From: Diploptera punctata
Lineage: Eukaryota > Arthropoda > Insecta > Blattodea > Blaberidae
Assembly: GCA_030220185.1 (NCBI GenBank)
Contig: JASPKZ010009687.1
Location: 1-64,000 of the forward strand
Direction of reading: 5' to 3'
DNA length: 64,000 nucleotides
In this document: positions 11,280 to 23,965 of the stretch, piece after piece
Layout: every line of letters begins with the position of its first letter
Numbering within the stretch: position 1 is the stretch's first letter
Position numbers and translations under genes: made by a program
The notes under the pieces: generated by a model
Told to the model about the DNA's origin: nothing
The model's database searches: none
What the model saw: only the letters and a program-made list of their open reading frames with translations

Positions 11280-12727
11280 CCGGTGTGGAAAGCAACGGGA
11301 AGCTACCATACCTACAATTCCCTAGTAAAGCTGCAAAGCATAGCATGAAAATGCTATGATTGCAGTGAAAGATCTGCCCTCGGGCAGAATTACTATGGAT
11401 GGATTGAGAACCTATTTTATTTTTAGTGTAATTATTTATATAATTTCATACAGAAATATCGGAACAACTAGATGAACAATTAAAATGTTGTCTCTTTTCC
11501 TCTCCTCTTTCTTTCTTACTTATCTGCTCAATTCACTACCGCTCTTCCATATGTACATTCTAATCCCACACACTAATTTATTTATATAATTTAAATGAAA
11601 TCAGTTCTTTACTCAAACAATTACTGTCCTGAGCACTACAACTTAGAATTCTATCCAGGGGTACAGTGTTGTGAGGTTCTTCTACCGTCACTCATCCTGC
11701 CATTTTTGGGTGCTACATAGCATATAGTATATTATTCAACAGTTTGTATGTTGAAGCAAGGCAAAATGGAGTCAAAAGACTTCGTTCTCATTATACAATG
11801 TTGTAGGCATAATTTTTACCCTAAAAATAATAATCCAGCGAGAACAATAATAACAACAATAATAATATTAATACACTCATTTTACATGACCTCTATAAAT
11901 ATAGAGGCTTCATCTCAATTCATTTCTCGACCGAACCCTAAGTTGGACTCGAGTTGATATTTTATATTAATTTTTTTATTTTTTCAACTAAACATGAAAA
12001 CACATGTAATTTATTTAGGCGTAGCAGCGCACGACAGATATTAGCTAGTATCTTAATAAAGATATGGCAATATATTAGCGATTTCATATATAAATTAATT
12101 GGTTATCTTATATCCTGTTTAATACGGTAGAAACATTGAATAATGTGGCCTGCAAACAAATTCACAATTCAAAAAAAAATGGAAACAGCTGTTCTAATTC
12201 TACACACTAATTTTGTTTTATCTTTTAAATGCAACTAACTTACCTAGTATTTTAGCGAATTTTACACACAATGTGTTAAGTTCACAATAATATTTTGTTC
12301 GTTTTTATGGTAATCCCGGTTTCCCTGAAATGATAATTCGAAATTTTAATTATTTTTATATCGAAACAAATTTTCAAATATTATTCAAGCCGTAACTATG
12401 TAACCGCGATGCTATTGTTGAACCGCTTAGATTATTTTATTAAGAAGACAGTAATTTTTCGCATTGTTATTTTTCAAAGAAAGTAATTAAAGAGTTCTAT
12501 ATGTAGTGCAGTTTGAAACACGTTTATAGTAATGTAGGTAGCAAGAAATTATTTATATACCTATTATGAATTTTACAAGTAATTTATTAAGAATTTTACG
12601 ATTTACGCGAAATAAGGCTAAAATATTGTCACTTTTGTCGGGTCATATGGCAGGAATCTTAGGCGAATATAAAAGAAACTTGTTATGGAGGAGAATGTAA
12701 TATAATCTATTCGGAGATAAGTTACAT
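11280..12727. other. Intergenic AT-rich DNA with one fragment of a dispersed repeat
   Basis: At 12008-12060 the string aatttatttaggcgtagcagcgc...ttagctagt resembles the repeat unit at 23340-23385 and 26535-26580, so a fragment of that ancient repeat may lie here. The rest shows no feature. Confidence 0.4.
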
Positions 12728-14741
12728 CAGCGCAGAGTAGGCCAGATACGAAATCTAGCTGGAAAAAAGTATTTTACTAACTCACTAATTCATCTTTCTT
12801 CACTCTAATATGATTGCCAAGATGATTGTTCTTCACTTATCTGCAAAGGAGGGTAGAATTCTAAAATGTATGTAGACAATATAAACATCGAAAGTTGCCG
12901 ATAGTTAAGAACTAATCTCGTCCGCATCCCAGATGTGTCCGGGCTGTAGAAATAAATACGTTTTGTATTAAAGTTCAGTGAGTTATTCTTCTTATTCTAT
13001 ATGGATACTTTACCTCAAGGTTTATACTTTTCATAGATATATTTTGTATGTTCTATACAACCACATATTGTGTTAAATACACGTGGAATCATATCTTCGA
13101 AACACTAAAAAATTTACACAATCGTTTTACTTTAAATTGAGCTACGAAAAAAACAGTTCTGAACAGCAGTACAAATGTTAGTTAGGATATAGAGTTTTAT
13201 GGACTTTAATTCGTGCACTATAACATGTATGCAAATTATTGCGTTTTTTTGTAATTAGCTTTTTTATTACAGGAGGCGGCCTGCAGCTGAGACCTATCTT
13301 CGCGCGCAGAGAATTGTTTGATTTAATATATGAAAAAAGTGATCGATAGAGGCAGTAAGTGGTCGTTTATTAATAAATTGGAGTTAGGGGGTGTTCGGAG
13401 AATGTTTTAAAATATATTTTCAAAAACATTTTTTGAAAAACGATTTTCTAAAACATAAGGAAGTTGTGCGCGAGAAAAAAATGTTAGATTTATACTGAAA
13501 TATTCTGATTGGCTGAAAGTAAATATTAACTTTCCTGTTATTAAGACTTTAGAATAATGACAGCGGATGGAAAATCCTGTTCCCTCTGCTTATGGAAATG
13601 TAAGACCCAGAATATCTTTAGAAGAGGCTGGAATAAAAACTATAAAGAAAGATACGTCTTATTTCTGCTGAAATGTCTGTCTTGGGAAAGGTAATTTTCC
13701 TTATTATTTTGAAGCTGTTTTTATATTTTTTTAGTAATGTCTTTAAAACATCGGCAGTATCCCATTTACCATATGACATTTCTGTTGCAAGAAAAGTTCA
13801 TCGCGAGAGAATTCCTTCTTAAGTGAATTTTTTTTTTTATTCCAGCCTCTTGGAAAGTTATTTTGGGTCTTCCAATTCCATAAGCAGATGGAACAGGATT
13901 TTCCAATGACTGTCATTGTTCTAAATGAATTCTTAATAATGGGAGAGTTAAGATGCACATCTAGCCAATCAGATTATTTCAGTTGATTTTTTTTCTCGCG
14001 CACAACTTCGTAGGTTTCAGAAAATCGCTTTTCAAAAAATATATTAATTTTTAATATAATTTAAAACATTCTCCTAACATCCCCCTAACTCTAATTTGTT
14101 TACTAAATGATTTATTATCTCTATCGAAAACTTTTTTCCATACTAAATCAAACAATTATTCTCTACGCGCAACGGTAGGCCTCAGTTGCTGGCCGCCTCC
14201 CGTAATGAGAAAACTAACTAAAAAAACGCAATAATTTGCACACATGTTATTGTGCGGAAATTAAAGTCCATAAATCACTCCATATTACAACTAAAATTCG
14301 TACTACTGTTCAGAACTGTTTTCTTTGTATAACTCAATTTAAAATAAGATGATTGTATAATTTTTTAGTGTTTGAAAGGTATGATTCCTCTTGTATTTAA
14401 CGTAATATCTGGTTATATAGAAAAACGTTAAATATATCAATAAAAATACAAACCATGAGGTGAAGTCTCCATATAGAATAAGAAGAAAAGCTCACTGAAC
14501 TTGAACACACAACGCTAACAACACAACTGGGATATAGACCAGACGAGTTCTTAACTATCAGAAAATTTCGATGTTTATATTGTCTTCATAAACAATATAA
14601 TTGTACCCTCCTTTGTAGATAAGTTAAGAACAGTCATATAATAATTATATTAGAGTAAAAAAAAGAAAATGAATTGATGAGGGTGAGTGAAACTAGTTTT
14701 TTTTTACAAGCTAGATTTCGTTTCTGGCCCACTGTGCAGCG
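12728..14741. mobile_element. Fold-back element with ~0.9 kb inverted arms
   Basis: The left arm (about 12728-13650) is the reverse complement of the right arm (about 13830-14741). The outer ends match as cagcgcagagtaggcc versus ggcccactgtgcagcg, and inner landmarks are ggaggcggcc, gcgcgagaaaaaa and aaaatcctgttcc. The arms differ by roughly a fifth to a quarter, so the structure is old. A spacer of about 180 bp separates them. Near the inner end both arms encode a similar peptide (NPVPSAYG...RPKI...EAGIK), suggesting a shared coding ancestor I cannot name. It could be a fold-back transposon or an inverted pair of one repeat family. No convincing TSD was found. Confidence 0.75.
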
Positions 14742-15960
14742 TCCCTAGCGTTAAATAAACTTAACGAGTATTTTATCTTTAGGATTTGCTGGATTATTTT
14801 CTTCTATTAACCCAACCAATTAAAGGAACGGTACCCACGGTGTCGGACGAAAAATATATCATTATCAGTTGTCAAATTTCTTCGATTTAATTAATTATAC
14901 TCTATCATTTGAAAGTGGAATTGTTTTTGCTATATATCCGACATTTTGTACGGCTCATAGTTTAAATTGGATTAGTTTCATGTTAGAAAACTACAATGAA
15001 GACCTCACCTCCCATAAATACCTAACATATAATATACAAGGAGCCGTCTTGAAAATTGCTAATAATTATTGACAATAGACACGGAAATCGTTTAGTTTAC
15101 TATTCGTATATAACTCGGTGAACAAACTGTTCAAAAAAACTTTTTTATGCAAATAAATATCACATTTATTCTTTAATTCTTATCCTTAATTTGGCTCTGT
15201 ATCCTATAAGATACAGTGGTTTCATAGGGTGAATATTCTTAATAAAATAGTGAATCAGTACAAAAAGATTCAAATTTGTAAAAAAAAAATACACAACAAT
15301 TTACACAAAATAACTTATGTTTTAGGCATGATTTTTTTTCACTTCAGTCCGACGCATTTAAAAAATAAGCATAGCAATGGGAAATTTAATTTTACCAATT
15401 TAGGGGAATCACCCATCCCTTTTTTCGGTACTACTTTTTAGGTTTCCTATGCCACCCGGACATGACCTGGTCGGTAGAGCATGTTTAAATGTTTGAAACA
15501 TGCACATATTCAATCCGGGCACCACCTTAGAGACGCCACTAGACTTCGCAACTTTCAATGACACATTTATACTGAACAAGGCGAATATGACAATGAATTA
15601 TGAATGCCAGATAGTGTGTTTGGTAGTAAAGTTTGTCGAAATTGCTTTTATACTCGTACATTGAGGAACTAAAATCTCGCGATCATGGATCGAATGAATA
15701 CGGGCGAATTCCATGTAAAATATGAAATACATCTTAACATGAAAACAAATTAAATGGAGTATGGATTATTATAAAGATTTTGAAAGAGCTAACATCCCAA
15801 AATATTGTAGAATACGAAAAAAGAACATACTTAATTAAGAACTGTTATATATTTTAATCTAAAATCCTACCTCACGCAGAAGCGTTAGTTGTTACGTTAG
15901 TTACACCCAAATCCCTACTAGGGACGTACAGGAGCAAACCACTACTACTACTATATTTAC
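14742..15960. other. Intergenic AT-rich DNA; weak tRNA-like motif
   Basis: At 15471-15530 a string with ggtcggtagagcatg and a poor B box (tattcaatccgg) could be a degenerate SINE head. Otherwise nothing is recognisable. Frames at 14869 and 15229 look like chance. Confidence 0.35.
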
Positions 15961-15964
15961 ATGG

Positions 15965-16365
15965 AAATAACTCACTGGAATGTGATATAGGCCTATTACA
16001 CTAGGCAACAGAGCGTATCATGCACTTCTCGGATCCAAGAATACTAAAGTAAGAATATACCAAACGACCCGTGTTGGCTTATGCCTACGAAACCTGGCCT
16101 TGAAAAGTGCTATATACCATAGGTATTTGTTTTCGAAAGGAAAATATTTGGGAAAATTTTCGAGCCAACAGAAGTTGGATAACTAGAACAAATAATGAAT
16201 TAAATAAAAAAATAAAAATATATATTCTTAATTTCATAAGAGTACAAGGATTAATTTGGTTTGCCCATGTGTGCAGAATGTGTGATAAAAAGACTTATTA
16301 AAAAACATTTCCAGTGAAACCTTTAACAACTAGACGGGATAATGATGTGTTACAAGACTGAATAA
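15965..16365 (+). pseudogene. LINE C-terminal relic (RTE-like)
   Basis: Peptides in two frames give LGNRAYHALLGS, then a decayed RPVLAYAYETWAL block (canonically LTYGSEXW). These are followed by an open segment with FRANRSWITRTNNELNKK and FIRVQGLIWFAHVCRM. They match the region after RT in GRPRKRW-type LINEs. Small frame changes and stops mark decay. It ends at the TA microsatellite at 16370. Confidence 0.7.
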
Positions 16366-16368
16366 TCG

Positions 16369-16369
<1 letters not shown>

Positions 16370-16404
<35 letters not shown>
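16370..16404. repeat. (TA)n microsatellite
   Basis: About 17 TA units just after the LINE relic and just before a fragment of the ancient repeat. Confidence 0.95.
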
Positions 16405-16407
<3 letters not shown>

Positions 16408-18204
16408 CCTGCATATGTTTGTCACTAAACCCCTCAACTAATCTTGATGAAAATTTGTACATACACATTTTCAAGTATGCCGAGTTTTTTTTTAGCCGCT
16501 ATCAATAATGATCTAAAACTAGTAGGTGACAAAAAAGAAGTTGAAAGGAACAAAGGATATTGGTAATTCTATACTAATATATAGTGGAGTTCCTCAACAT
16601 AGAAGAGCTTGCAGTGGTGTAGATATACTAATAACAAATGGAGATAACGAATAATAAGCTACAAATATGTGGATGAGATAATAATAACAGTATGGTTGAA
16701 AATAGATCGGAATTATTTAAACATTGTAGGGGTGTATGCACCAGAAGAAGGGAAAATTTAGGACACCGTAATTTTTTACGATAAGTTACAACAAGAAATA
16801 AAACACGGAAAGTATTATCTTGGATGGTGATTTAAACGCCAGAGTTGGTAACCTCCCAATCCCAGGAATAGTAGGTATGTTTGGAGAAGATGTAATAAAT
16901 AGAAACGGAGAAGAACTTCGACAATTTGCTGCCTATAATAAAACTAAAAATCACGAATACTTTCTTTAGGAAAAAGGACATACACAAGTAAGTATACATG
17001 GTGCGCTAGAAACCAAAGATATTTAATAGAGTACATAATGATTAATGATAGACTCAGGAATCAAATACAATATGTAACAGTATACAGAGGTTGTGACATA
17101 TATACAGACCATTATCTATTGGTTGTCACGATACTTATAATAGCCAAATGGAAAAAAACTAAAGAAACTCAAGAAAGAATAAAAGAAAAAAGTTTTTAAA
17201 TTATATCTTCTAGAAGAAGAAAGTATAGGACAATTATACCAAAAAAGGCTACAACAACACTTAGAAAGAAAAACAATTAATGATAATCTAAATGAAGAGT
17301 GGGAAAATATGAAAGCATGTATTATACATGCTGCAAATGAAGCTATAGGAAAGAAGGAAAGAGATTCGCAACAAAAGAGGATTAAATATAAGCCTATGGA
17401 ATGACGAAATAGAGGAGGCTGTCCGAGACAAAAAATTAACTTATTTAGAGTACTTACAAAAAAAAACTGGAGGAATTTAGAACATATATATAAACAAAAA
17501 AGAAATCGAGCGAAACAAATAACTCGAAACAGCTCATAAAGATTCCTGGAAAAGATTTATTTCCAAAATAGAGCACGATATACATGGCAGACAATTTTTA
17601 ACATTTAAAGCTAATGAAACAAATACAACAGAAAAAATATACTGCAAGACTAAGTATCATTGGTCTGAAGACATGGGGAAAATCACTACAGAGAATTATG
17701 GTGTAATGAAGAAGAATTAGTTATAAAACGCTCTTCTGAAAGTGAAAATAAATCAGTAATAGACAGAATTACTCTAAGCGAAATGAGGGAGGCATTGCAA
17801 GAAATGAAAAAAATAGAAAAACACTAAGGTATAGATGGAATAAATAATAATGAATTGATAAAGTATGCAGTTTTATTTGCAGAAATAAGATTATTAACTT
17901 AATAAACGAATGTTGGAAGAACATGTAAAATACCTGAAAATTGGAAGATAGGTGAAGTCATATTCCTCTTCAAAAACGGAAATAGATTAGATACTAAAAA
18001 TTATAGAGGTATCAGCTTATTGAATTCCACTTATAAATTATATGCGAAAATAATAAATAATAGATTGAAGAAGATATCTGACATACTCTTAGAAGAAAGG
18101 AACAAGCAGGGTTTAGAAAAAGGAAGGTCCTGTAGTGATAATATGTTATTATATAAAGCAAAGAGGATTAGTCTGACATTAAACGAAAAACTGCAACATA
18201 CTAG

Positions 18205-19114
18205 ATGGCTAATAGCAAATATAACTGTAACAATGGTACGAATGAATGCGACATCTGCAAAAAAAACAGGTGGGTGAGTGAGACGGCTATTGAATGCGAT
18301 AGCTGCGATAAATGGCAGCATTTCGAGTGCAGTGGCCTCACAAAAGGAGAATTAGACTGTGTAAAGAGAAAAAACTGCAGGACTAACATGGTTGTGCACT
18401 GAATGCAAGCCACGGTTATTAACGAAACACCATCAGGATGCAAACCAGGTGGAAATGATAACAAATAAAGTCAAAGAGATGCTTGCAGAAATGGAACTCA
18501 AGATTAGAGATAGAATCCGACACGAAATCACGACTTATATGAAGGAAGAATTACAGAAACATCTCCCAAGACCAACGGGTCATAAAACAAACAAAACCCA
18601 AAGCACCAGAACCACCAATAGAAAAATTATCATCGGTAAACCCAGAACAAGAACCTACTCAAGTGATAGAGAGAGAAGATGAGAGAACAGAACCGTCAGT
18701 GAACGCTGACCCCACAGAAACATCACTAGAAAAATCCAACGAAGATTTCACCGAAGTGGTTTATAGACGGAGACAACGAGTCCTATAATTGGGACAGGAA
18801 AAGACGATGGAGAGGGAAACGATCTACAAGCTGGAGAAAGAAGAGCTTGGCTCTATATTGGACGTCTGTCAGGCAATACAACAGGAGATAAAATACGGAC
18901 CTTTTTGAATAAGAAAGGCATACCCCAAGATCAAACGGTATGCGAGGAACTCCGGACACTAGGTACAAACAAGGCCTACAAAGTTGGGATACCTTTCCAT
19001 CACCTTAGTGATATTGAGAAACCAGAATTTTGGCCGAGAGGAATTCTTGTGCGGCCCTTTCGCGTCTCACGACGAAACCCAGATACCCAATATCGAGGGG
19101 TTGACCTGGAATAA
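18205..19114 (+). pseudogene. LINE ORF1: PHD finger, coiled coil, RRM-like C-terminus (frameshifted)
   Basis: Translation from the ATG at 18205 gives CDICKKNRWVSETAIECDSC, then DKWQHFECSGL, and after a one-base shift near 18375 WLCTECK. Together these are the C4HC3 ligands of a PHD finger. A charged helix-forming segment follows (18450-18570: KVKEMLAEMELKIRDRI), suited to coiled-coil assembly. After a further shift near 18680 the C-terminus reads WLYIGRLSGNTTGDKIRTFL and ends by 19114, resembling the RNA-binding domain of LINE ORF1 proteins. The likely role is RNA binding in the retrotransposition particle. At least two frameshifts and a stop near 18787 inactivate it. It ends about 10 bases before the ORF2 start. 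Confidence 0.8.
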
Positions 19115-19124
19115 TATAACTGTA

Positions 19125-21873
19125 ATGTTATGGAATGTGGAGGGACTAAACAGTATCCTAACACTTTGCACAGAAGACATTTTTAAAGCAGATATTATTA
19201 TACTAACAGAGACTTTCTTAACACAGAACATCAACATTAAAGGATACTACAACAACCATTCCTTGGCAGCACAAGGAGAACGCGGACGTCCAAGCGGCGG
19301 TATATCTTGTCTGATAAAACCATGGCTATCTCCACATGTCATATCCTACAGTTCACCTAACATACTAGTAATTAAAACTGGAAAACTGAACATTATAGGC
19401 ACGTACTTTCAACCAGAGAAAACAGCACAAGACATCATCGAAAATCTATCTGACATGATGAATCACATTGAAAGTCATATGGGAACATTAATAGCAGGCG
19501 ACTTCAACTGTCGCATTGATAAAGAAAACTCGAAAAGCCGTACAGTTATAGAATATTTTGAAGGAGAGGGCCTAAACTTACTAAACAACACACACGTCCC
19601 AACCTATATATGTCACAATGGCACAAGCGCAATAGACTTGATGTTTACTAGCCCACCAATAAAAGGGATAGAAATCAGAACACTCACCAATTGTGAATTG
19701 TCCCCCTTAAGGAAGCTTCTGCCTGTGTTTGCCAGGATCGAAACAACCAACACGAAACCACAAGAAATAAACATTGGAAAAGAAATAACAAAAAGGACAT
19801 TGAACATTCAAGCATTAGAGGCTTTCGCACCATCCACAGATCACATAATAAGCAAGATAGAACGAAGGGAAATCGAAACTGCGGCACTAGAACTGGAAGG
19901 CTATATCCAAAAAGCACAGATAAAAATTACAAAAAGAAAAAAGAGATCACAACCTTGGTTTGATGCCACATGTTACAACAAAAGGAGAGAAGTTCTAAAA
20001 TGCCTTCAGAGTGCTAGAGGTACCAAGACAGAGGAAGACCTAATAACGTATAATACTCAGAGGAGAAATTACAAAACCCTGCTGAAAGAGAAAAGAGCAA
20101 TCTGGTTAGAAGAAGAAGGTAGGAAGTTAATAGAGAAAGCCACGGCGAATCACTTTGATGCTTTAAAGAAAAAAAACACCAAAATTCTCGCAGGCAATAG
20201 CGCTAGAAACATGGGAAAGACACTTCCACCACATACTAAATGATGGAACCACTCTCAGAGCGCCAGAATATCAGGAAACAAAGATTTTTCAGCCCATCTC
20301 AGAAAAGGAAGTGGAAAACATTGTGGAACATCTAAAAAGTCACAAAGCTCCTGGACCGGATGGAATATCAAATGAACACTTAAGAGAGGCCTGGCCGTAT
20401 ATAGGGAAAATGTGGACCGCTCTGTTCAACAAATGTCTAGAAACAGGAAAAATACCGGAAAACTGGAGAATTTCCACTCTCAGGATTATGTACAAAGGAA
20501 AAGGCAATCCGAATTCACCCGACTCCTACAGAGGAATTGCTCTTGAGAACACAGTCCTCAAGATCTTCACGAAAATTCTGACGGATAGACTAACCGAAGA
20601 AGCTGGTAGCAACATACCTGAGCAACAGGTTGGCTTCAGGAAAGGGATGTCAACTTCACTCGCCATAGGAAATCTACTGCAAAACATCCATGACGCGATC
20701 AGTCACCAGGGAAAGAAATTTCACGTTGTCTTCATAGATTACAGGAAAGCTTTCGATTTTCTCGACCGTCAGACTCTCATGGATAAGCTTCAGAAAATGC
20801 TCGATGAAGACAGTTATTTAGTAGACATCATAGCCAACATCATGCAGTACAACTATGGAGTAATTGCAGATAATCTACAGTCCTCAGCACCGATCACACA
20901 GACAAACGGTGTCTTACAAGGAGACCCTGCTAGTCCGTTGCTATTCAATCTAGCAACAGCAGATGTAGTGAGAATACTTGAAGGTATGGAAGAGAGTGTA
21001 TCTCTCTACGCATATGCTGATGATATGGCGATGGGATCCACGAATCTACAAGATCTGCAAGAATGCTGGAACCGTCTAACAATATGGGCCAGGAACAATA
21101 AGCTGCAACTCAACAGAGAAAAAACAGTACACATGATCTTTAGAAGGGGTGGAAGGATAGCAGCCAGAGACCGAGTCTTTCATGATCAAGATCCACTGAA
21201 AATTGTAAGCTCTTTCAACTATCTTGGCATAACATTGCAGACTAAGGGAACTACTTTCAAAAAGCATGTAGAAGACAGAGTGACAGCGGCAATAATTGCT
21301 ATGAATGATATCCAATTCCTAAGAAAATTATCTATGACTACGGCAATGCAGATCTTTGACACGAAGATAATCCCGATCGTGAGCTATGGTTTGGAACTCA
21401 TATGGCCTTACCTCACAAAGAACGACCTTAAGAACATAGAGAAAATTAAGTCAGTCTATCTAAAGAGAATACTATGTATATCCAAATTTACACGCTCCCG
21501 ACTGGCATATGAACTCTCAGGAGAGACCTTCTTCATAGAACAATTGCGAATGCTGATACTCTTACCATCCACCGCAGCCTACCAAGATCTCCTAGCAGAG
21601 CTCCAAGCTAAGAAAAAAGAAATTTGGATAGAATTTTACGCAACAGAAGCAATGGTAAATCGAACGTGGATGGCTACAAACCAAGATCTTCGCCATTTTG
21701 TAAATTCCCTAGCAGTACATGGATACCATCACAAAGTGTGTAAAATGAAGACCTACCACGACCCAGGCGCAGCATGCATGTGCGAGTTTTGTGAACTATC
21801 TTGCGATCGTTACCACGTCACAGCATGTAAAAAACGACCCAAATCATTAATTGAGACCTGCACAGATTCATAA
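19125..21873 (+). pseudogene. LINE ORF2: endonuclease and reverse transcriptase, one frameshift
   Basis: The ATG at 19125 begins MLWNVEGL, the endonuclease start. TETF, AGDFNCR and SAIDLMFT follow in order. The expected SDH-LPV block reads SPLRKLLPV, so the catalytic histidine is gone. A frameshift in a run of eight A (20169-20176) shifts the frame into the RT half (520 codons from 20311). That half has APGPDGISNEHL, YRGIALEN, GFRKGMST, FIDYRKAFDFLD, VLQGDPASPLLF and YADD (residues 235-238). The C-terminus carries CEFCELSCDRYHVTAC, a likely zinc knuckle, and the stop is at 21873. A single homopolymer indel could also be an assembly error, but the lost histidine is a real coding defect. Confidence 0.85.
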
Positions 21874-23604
21874 TGATTGCAAAAGCAAAGTGAACTAATA
21901 ATACTCTAATGCACAACTTGTGCGCATTTTCGTTTATATAAAGAGACTAATTGAAAAGAGACGAGAATTTTACCTGCCAACATATTTGCTGTTCGTTGAT
22001 TTTGAAAAGGCCTTTGACAGAGTAAATATATCTAAACTATGGGAAATAATGAAAGAACGAGGATATCCACACCATCTAATAAAATCAGTCCAAGGCTTAT
22101 ATGAAGAAACTAAAATAGTGATAAAAACTGATGGAAAAATGTAGAAGAAATTTTAATAAATCAAGGGTGTAGTCTATAGCCCACTCTTTTTAATATATAT
22201 ATGTATATATATTGACGACATTATGGCACAATGGAAAATTATAACACACAAAGGCCTTAGATTGAACAATAACACAAGTGTTAATAACTTAAATTTCGCC
22301 GATGATTTAGTCTTACTGCATCATGATGAAGATCTGTTACAATTGCCTGCTTACAAACTAAATGCAATATGTAGCGATTATAATTTTAAAATTTCAATAA
22401 GTAAAACAAAAGTAATGGCATTTTGTGGAAGAAATACTCTGCGTGCAAAAATAATAATTAGAGACGAAATTATTGAACAAGTCTCCCACTTTAAATATTT
22501 AGGATGTGATATCAGCTATGGACATGACAAAGATATCGAACATAAAACTCATCAGTTTCAAGCTATTTGTGGTACAATAAATATAACATTGAATAATAAA
22601 GCGTATAAACAAACACAATTAAAATTGTATAAAACAATGGCTGTCCCTGTCCTTTTGTATGGGAGTGAATCTTGGATTACCACTACCAAAGAAAGTAAAC
22701 CCCAAGCAGCCGAGATGACATTTTTAAGAAGAGTAAAAGGATGCACTAGAATGGACCAAATAAGAAATGAGGATATCCGTGAAGAACTGCAGATCTACTC
22801 CATAAAAGAAAATATATTTAACAACAAGATACAGTGGAAAGAACATGTAGAAAGAATGGAAGAAAGTAAATTACCAAATAAAATCTTACATTATTTTCCG
22901 AGAGGTAGAAGAGATGTCGGACGTCCTCGGAAGAGATGGTCTTAGACATATTAGTGAAGACGGAACAGGCAATTAATGCCTAAACTAGGAAGTGAAGAAG
23001 AAGCACTAGTAGGTGTAGGAATTCACCCGAAAAGAAAATTAAAAAGTCTCTCTAGCTGTCGAAAATTTTGATTTTTCACAACGAAACTCAGCATATGATA
23101 CTAAAATAAATCGAGGTAATTATTAACCAAAACTCAGCGAAATCCGATCGTTTTAAGTGGGGGTTTACCTGAAATCCGAAAATAAGAATTGACTCTACAA
23201 ACGCCATGTTTGATTCATCGAAACATTACATAACTTTGTGTATACACATTTTAAGGTACGGCGAGTGTTTAGCTGATATTGTGCTCTAAAAACTTTAGGT
23301 GTAGGAGTTTACCTTATACAACCATTAAAAATTCATATTTCATTTATCTAAGCGTAACAGCGCTCTCCGGCCGTTAGCTAGTTGAATATAAAAAATTGAT
23401 TAGTTACGTCAGTTATAGAAAGCGTAGGAAATAAATCTTTAAGAAGACCTGAATATTCAACTAAATGAAGCTGCAGTGTCTAATAAACAAGTATTTTTAT
23501 TACTGTATTCTAATATGAACTATTTCTGCAGTCTATATAGTGACTGTATTCAAACTTACCTAACTTCCGTATCTCGGAACATAAGAATAGTAATTAATCG
23601 ACTT

Positions 23605-23965
23605 ATTTGAAGTATAGAACCTGAGGGTTCATGACCACGCGAACACAAGCTATCCATATATCGCTATCCGGAACTAATATTTTCCAATCGCTCACGGCAC
23701 TACAGAAACCGACGTACTAGAATGATAATTATCCATCCGAAATGTTTAACCATTTGATCGTTGCTACGTTACATACAATCGAATATTGCATCATCGGTCG
23801 GCGATCGAAATCCAGTAACTCCATACAAGAGTAAAATTTCGAATTTTGCATTATACGATAAGTAAAGTCATCGTGCCACATTTCCTGCTCAACGCAGTCT
23901 AAGAGACTTTATTTTCCTTATTATATCTGGTTTCCCATAAAGATCATGTAGCTCATTGTTATGTA
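23605..23965 (-). pseudogene. LINE 3'-end relic inside repeat copy 1
   Basis: On the minus strand it has the family ending seen at 60495-61171: gttcatgaccacgcg (3' UTR) and later ccacatttcctgctcaacgc and gatcatgtagctcattgtta, which correspond to the RWAGH and LHGLYRK codons. An extra stretch of about 170 bp (23698-23870) separates the two parts and occurs also in the copy at 29890-30240. Confidence 0.65.

Larger units (their letters stand above)
18149..21943 (+). mobile_element. PHD-finger LINE, near full length, with 10-bp TSD, nested in an older LINE
   Basis: The repeat ttatataaag at 18149-18158 and 21934-21943 flanks a 3775-bp element (18159-21933). It has a short 5' leader, ORF1 from 18205 with a PHD zinc finger, ORF2 from 19125 with an apurinic-type endonuclease and RT, and a short 3' UTR ending near a small hairpin (gcac-aactt-gtgc, 21911-21923). 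There is no poly(A) tail. A PHD-like ORF1 plus endonuclease/RT ORF2 occurs in some CR1- and L2-related LINEs (family knowledge). Exact clade is undecided. Only a few frameshifts separate it from intact coding capacity. Confidence 0.9.
16518..23015 (+). mobile_element. Old RTE-like LINE with 11-bp TSD, split by a younger PHD LINE
   Basis: The direct repeat actagtaggtg at 16518-16528 and 23005-23015 bounds the insertion. The 5' part (16529-18158) carries a decayed endonuclease (NIVGVYAPEEGK near 16720, then a damaged DFN-type block near 16825) and the start of RT (KIPENWKIGEVI, NYRGISLLNSTYKLY, GRSCSDNM). The 3' part (21934-22944) resumes with FVDFEKAFDRVN, FADDLVLLHH, FKYLGCDI, YGSESW and the C-terminal GRRDVGRPRKRW. 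Several stops, for example near 22141, and small indels make it dead. The catalytic box is FADD. Outside the TSD the sequence continues as the ancient repeat found at 23060-30905. Confidence 0.85.

Noticed and set aside
11116..11359. Poly-Asp and poly-Ser frames on opposite strands
   Set aside because: Translation of an ATC/ATT microsatellite at a SINE tail.
18020..18277. 85-codon frame crossing the LINE junction
   Set aside because: Fusion of the outer LINE RT with the 5' leader of the inserted LINE; no single protein.
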